Assembly (NCBI GenBank): GCA_963971225.1
Contig: OZ020269.1
Coordinates: forward strand, 5,146,001-5,210,000
Reading direction: 5' to 3'
DNA from: Melieria omissa
Taxonomy: Eukaryota; Arthropoda; Insecta; Diptera; Ulidiidae
Length of the DNA: 64,000 nt
The translations under genes and the position numbers were made by a program. A model generated the notes under the pieces. That model searched no databases. It was given only the letters and a program-made list of their open reading frames with translations, and had not been told where the DNA came from. Position 1 is the first letter of the stretch. Each line of letters begins with the position of its first letter. Positions 61,021 through 64,000 of this stretch are shown in pieces.

Positions 61021-63328
61021 AGCTGAGGAGAACATAAAACAATGGCAGAACGACTGCAGCCACAATGAAATCTAGAAATTTCAACACACACCACATTGCT
61101 GCGCATTTACCAGACACACTAACAACATCACACCGGCCGTCGGCTGCTGGCGCTGATTTGTAAGCAGCACAACCCAGCCAAGCTGCCGCAGCGATTGCGG
61201 CATATTGTTGGCCATCGGCGGCGTCCTGTGTGCGTGTGTGTGAGTGCGGTTGCCAACGAAGCAAATTGAAAAGTTCGCAGCCGAAGACATAAAAGTGCAT
61301 GAAATGGCAAACAAAAGAATGCTGAAATGAAATTCAATCAATTACCATAAAAAACAATGAAAGGATTGAAGCGGAAGCGTTGCCGCGAGAGGGTGAGTGG
61401 CGGCAGTGAGTGACAACGAACAGCGAACGCTTGGCTGCCGGTCAATGAATTTATTTACTTGTCTCTGCTGCCTGGACTGGCGGGGCGGTTAGTGTGTTTG
61501 ATTGATACGCGCGGAGTGCGGCCGCATTTGTGGCATTTGTGTGCGACGGTATGTGCGTTGGGGTTGTAATGATAAAAGCGTAACAACAACAAGTGCGGTA
61601 AATTGCAATCAAAATGACCGGAACGCGGCGGAAAGCTTTTAAAATAAAAGGGCGCAATGCAAAGCCGAAGCAATGCAATTGGAAAACGATTGTAAAGACA
61701 AATAATGAAAAAAACTTGCAGCTTATTGGCTGCGCCAATGCGGTAATGCAACGTAATGCGTAAAGCAACGTAATCGGAATAAAGTCATGGAGAAAGCACG
61801 AGTAGGGTGAGTAGGCAGGCGACAGCAAATCAAATATTTAACAATACAAATGGCTACCGAAGAAGACACGATTTGTTGCTGCCGTCCTTCTTGTTTTTAG
61901 TGCTGAGAAAAACGCAACAATCGGCTTTTTGGTTAAGCAAGAGGAAGACATAATCAGCTTATGTAGTAAACGCACAAACACACATACGATGTGTGGTCTG
62001 CGAAAGGCAGTGCTGGAGATTAAACAATGTTCCGGAAGAAATTACATAAATGGAAAGAGTGCTTGCCAGAATGTTGTCAACTGAATAAAATATCAATACT
62101 TGAAATGCAATGAGGTTATTCTGGCTTTCCGTGAAAAATCTGTGTCCATGAGGCATTGCGCTCATGGCACCTTGTTGTGAATACCGTAATTAAGCCACCC
62201 ATCATCATCCTAAACAAACTTTACTTCCCTTTTACAATAACCACATTTTTGCTTTAATTTTTCATAAAAATTATTAAATATTTGATTCAAATTATGATGA
62301 TGATTTGAATGGAATGACCAACATAGTTTCATTTTCTTCACGTCATGAGGCACAATCTGCCCTTCGTGTGACTTTCTACATCTTTAAAACTAGCTGCAAC
62401 AAGACGAATGCAATATTTTTGTATCATATAAAAAATCAATGCAACTTTGTGTGTATGTATGGGTTTTCCTAGACTCAGTGTAATAGCATAAATTGCGCTT
62501 GAGCGAGAAATTGTCAATGCAGTGCGCCGTATTTACATCAATCATTGTAGTTTGATGCTGAAATATTCAAACGCATTCAGGCAGCAGCAGATTCCATTGC
62601 GGTCAATTTCCCCCATACACACGCACAAGCGCATTTATGTTTTCAGGTGTGGGTGTGCTTGTGTGTGGATACATAAATTGAATGGCGGCCAAGCTGTGCC
62701 ATTCGACGGTCAACATTGCATGCATAATTCAGCAGCTGGCAACATGATGGAGTGTTGGCAATGCTATTTAGCGCGCTGCCATTGCCACGGCCAACGGCCA
62801 TGGGCCACTGGTCTCTGGTCATTGGCCACTGGCCACGGGCCATTCTCGGCTGCGCGCTGCTGTTGTTGCGCATTATGTGTCCACACAAACACACACATAC
62901 GCACATAGCAGGTTCGCACACTTGTCAAACACTGTCAATAAGCATTCAGCAGTGTGGAGACTGCAAAATCGCCTGCAGCCAGGACTCTTAGCTCGCTGTG
63001 GCAGCGCAATGCAGAAGCTTGAGTGCATTAGTTTGCTGTAGAATGTATGCGTCTACATATATGCGTACATATAGTGCAGCTGCAAGTATGAGTGTGGGTG
63101 CATACTGAGGTTTGCATATAATGTTTGCTTGCCCTGAACGTTTTATGCGATCGTAATTGATTTTTAAGTTGCGTGCTGCATAAATTATGACATCAGCCAC
63201 ACGACCGTTGGCCAAGCAGTGTTTGCGTACTAAAAGGTGTCATGCTTGAAATTTCTGAAGCGCAGCAGTTGCGTTATTGCGTAATTCTTCAGTGTTTATT
63301 TCGATTGGGACGTTGAGATGGAGATTAA

Positions 63329-63855
63329 CCTTCACACTGTCACTATTAACATATGTTAATATTTTTCTTTTCATCCGTTTTATAAAGACAGTTTTGATTT
63401 TTTGAGCTAAGTTGGTAAGCAAAAACGTAAAATGGACTGTGCTTAAGAGATTTTACGTTCAAACGTGGAAGGGGGAAAAGGGATGAATGGGGTTTCAGCC
63501 CCCACAATGTGGGCGAATTTTTTGCTTTTTTTAAAGCAACAATAAAAAGTGCATTTTCAAAGATATTCTCACAAAATTTTGTATTTAAGATTTTTAGGTA
63601 CTTCCACATCACATATCCAAATTTGAGCATTGAATTTTGAATATGTTAATTGTAACCAAAATAGGAGTAAAAATTTTCATTTCAAAAAAAAGATGGAAAA
63701 AATAAAATTTTTAGTTTTCTGATTACATATTTAGAAAGAGCTTGATAAAATGGCCACTGAGCCGAAGCCGCATGAAAATCGGACTTAAAACTAAAAAGTT
63801 ATAGCAAAATCAAAATTTGAAATATTAACAAATGTTAATGGTGCCAGTGTGAAGG
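63329..63855. mobile_element. 527-bp TTAA-flanked miniature element
   Basis: TTAA at 63325-63328 and 63856-63859 flank the element. The ends read CCTTCACACTG and, inverted, CAGTGTGAAGG. The inverted repeat continues imperfectly for roughly 40 bp and includes a subterminal palindrome: ATTAACATATGTTAAT at 63345-63360 and ATTAACAAATGTTAAT at 63824-63839. The interior has only short frames and cannot encode a transposase. A TTAA target with CC-starting ends fits a piggyBac-type MITE. The termini differ from those of the 51401-54797 element, so this is a separate family with the same layout. Confidence 0.8.
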
Positions 63856-63859
63856 TTAA

Positions 63860-64000
63860 AGGTTTCACTTTGGACAAACTTCAACTCACATAAGACTAAG
63901 AAGAGAATTGCTCGCTTCTGCAGTCTAATTCACAGCAGGCGATGGCCAACCGCTGCGCGTGAAATAAATCCTGTCAAAGGAAACCAAAACCCACTGCCAA
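63860..64000. other. Window end, nothing seen
   Basis: Ordinary non-coding sequence; no gene or repeat boundary can be identified before the window ends. Confidence 0.5.

Larger units (their letters stand above)
54802..63324. other. Long non-coding stretch, no gene seen
   Basis: Eight and a half kilobases without a supportable exon. Simple repeats are CA at 54908-54926, AG at 55226-55250, CAG at 56922-56943, CCAG at 60213-60233 and TG at 61002-61020. Open frames near 54901-55616 and 60863-61341 follow the CA/TG and AG runs and are shadows. TTAA followed by CCCTTTTAGTGCC near 58909 could be a lone TTAA-element end, but no partner was found. Confidence 0.55.

Noticed and set aside
1..64000. 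CRISPR arrays, bacterial operons, rRNA genes, viral genomes
   Set aside because: No regularly spaced repeats, no Shine-Dalgarno-led gene strings, no rRNA-like conserved blocks; the sequence is clearly animal non-coding DNA.

Overview
The window is 64 kb of AT-leaning, CA/TG-rich eukaryotic DNA with almost no coding content. The pattern fits non-coding DNA of a higher dipteran: dense CA/GT microsatellites, scattered CAA/GTT (opa-like) triplets, one short exon with textbook fly splice signals, and a mariner/SINE/TTAA-element repeat load. A tephritid-type fruit fly is my best guess, but that is inference; no single gene here proves it. Nothing looks bacterial or viral.

Layout. The only exon I can defend well is 20627-20857 on the plus strand: 231 bp, 77 codons' worth, phase 1 at both ends, with a strong polypyrimidine tract/AG upstream and GTGAGT downstream. 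It encodes a Ser/Thr/Gly-rich, basic-start segment that I cannot assign to a gene. Sequence on both sides looks like long intron or intergenic DNA. Two weaker minus-strand coding candidates are 37408-37608 (ends at a perfect donor) and 48564-48904 (terminal-exon-like). Most other long open frames are low-complexity shadows over CA/GT or CAA runs.

Mobile DNA carries most of the interpretable information. Two tRNA-derived SINE families are each present twice: family 1 at 21994-22324 (minus) and 35501-35831 (plus), family 2 at 45885-46282 (plus) and 51459-51859 (minus). All four have recognisable 14-17 bp target duplications. Between 51401 and 54797 lies a nested stack: a TTAA-flanked (piggyBac-like) element with repeated palindromes contains a family-2 SINE and a 5'-truncated Jockey/CR1-like retrotransposon, which in turn contains a nearly complete 1287-bp mariner with two amber codons. 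A 982-bp non-autonomous inverted-repeat element with six copies of a 16-bp motif occupies 46602-47583. Further TTAA-flanked elements lie at 13188-13269 (82 bp) and 63329-63855 (527 bp), with a possible lone end at 10425. Tandem duplications occur at 12109-12631, 30045-30262 and 45561-46400, the last split by a SINE.

I see no CRISPR array, rRNA, stand-alone tRNA gene or complete protein-coding gene. Because no genes other than the lone exon are firm, there is no pathway to describe; what can be read is the order of insertions and a recurring architecture of TTAA-flanked elements with subterminal palindromes.
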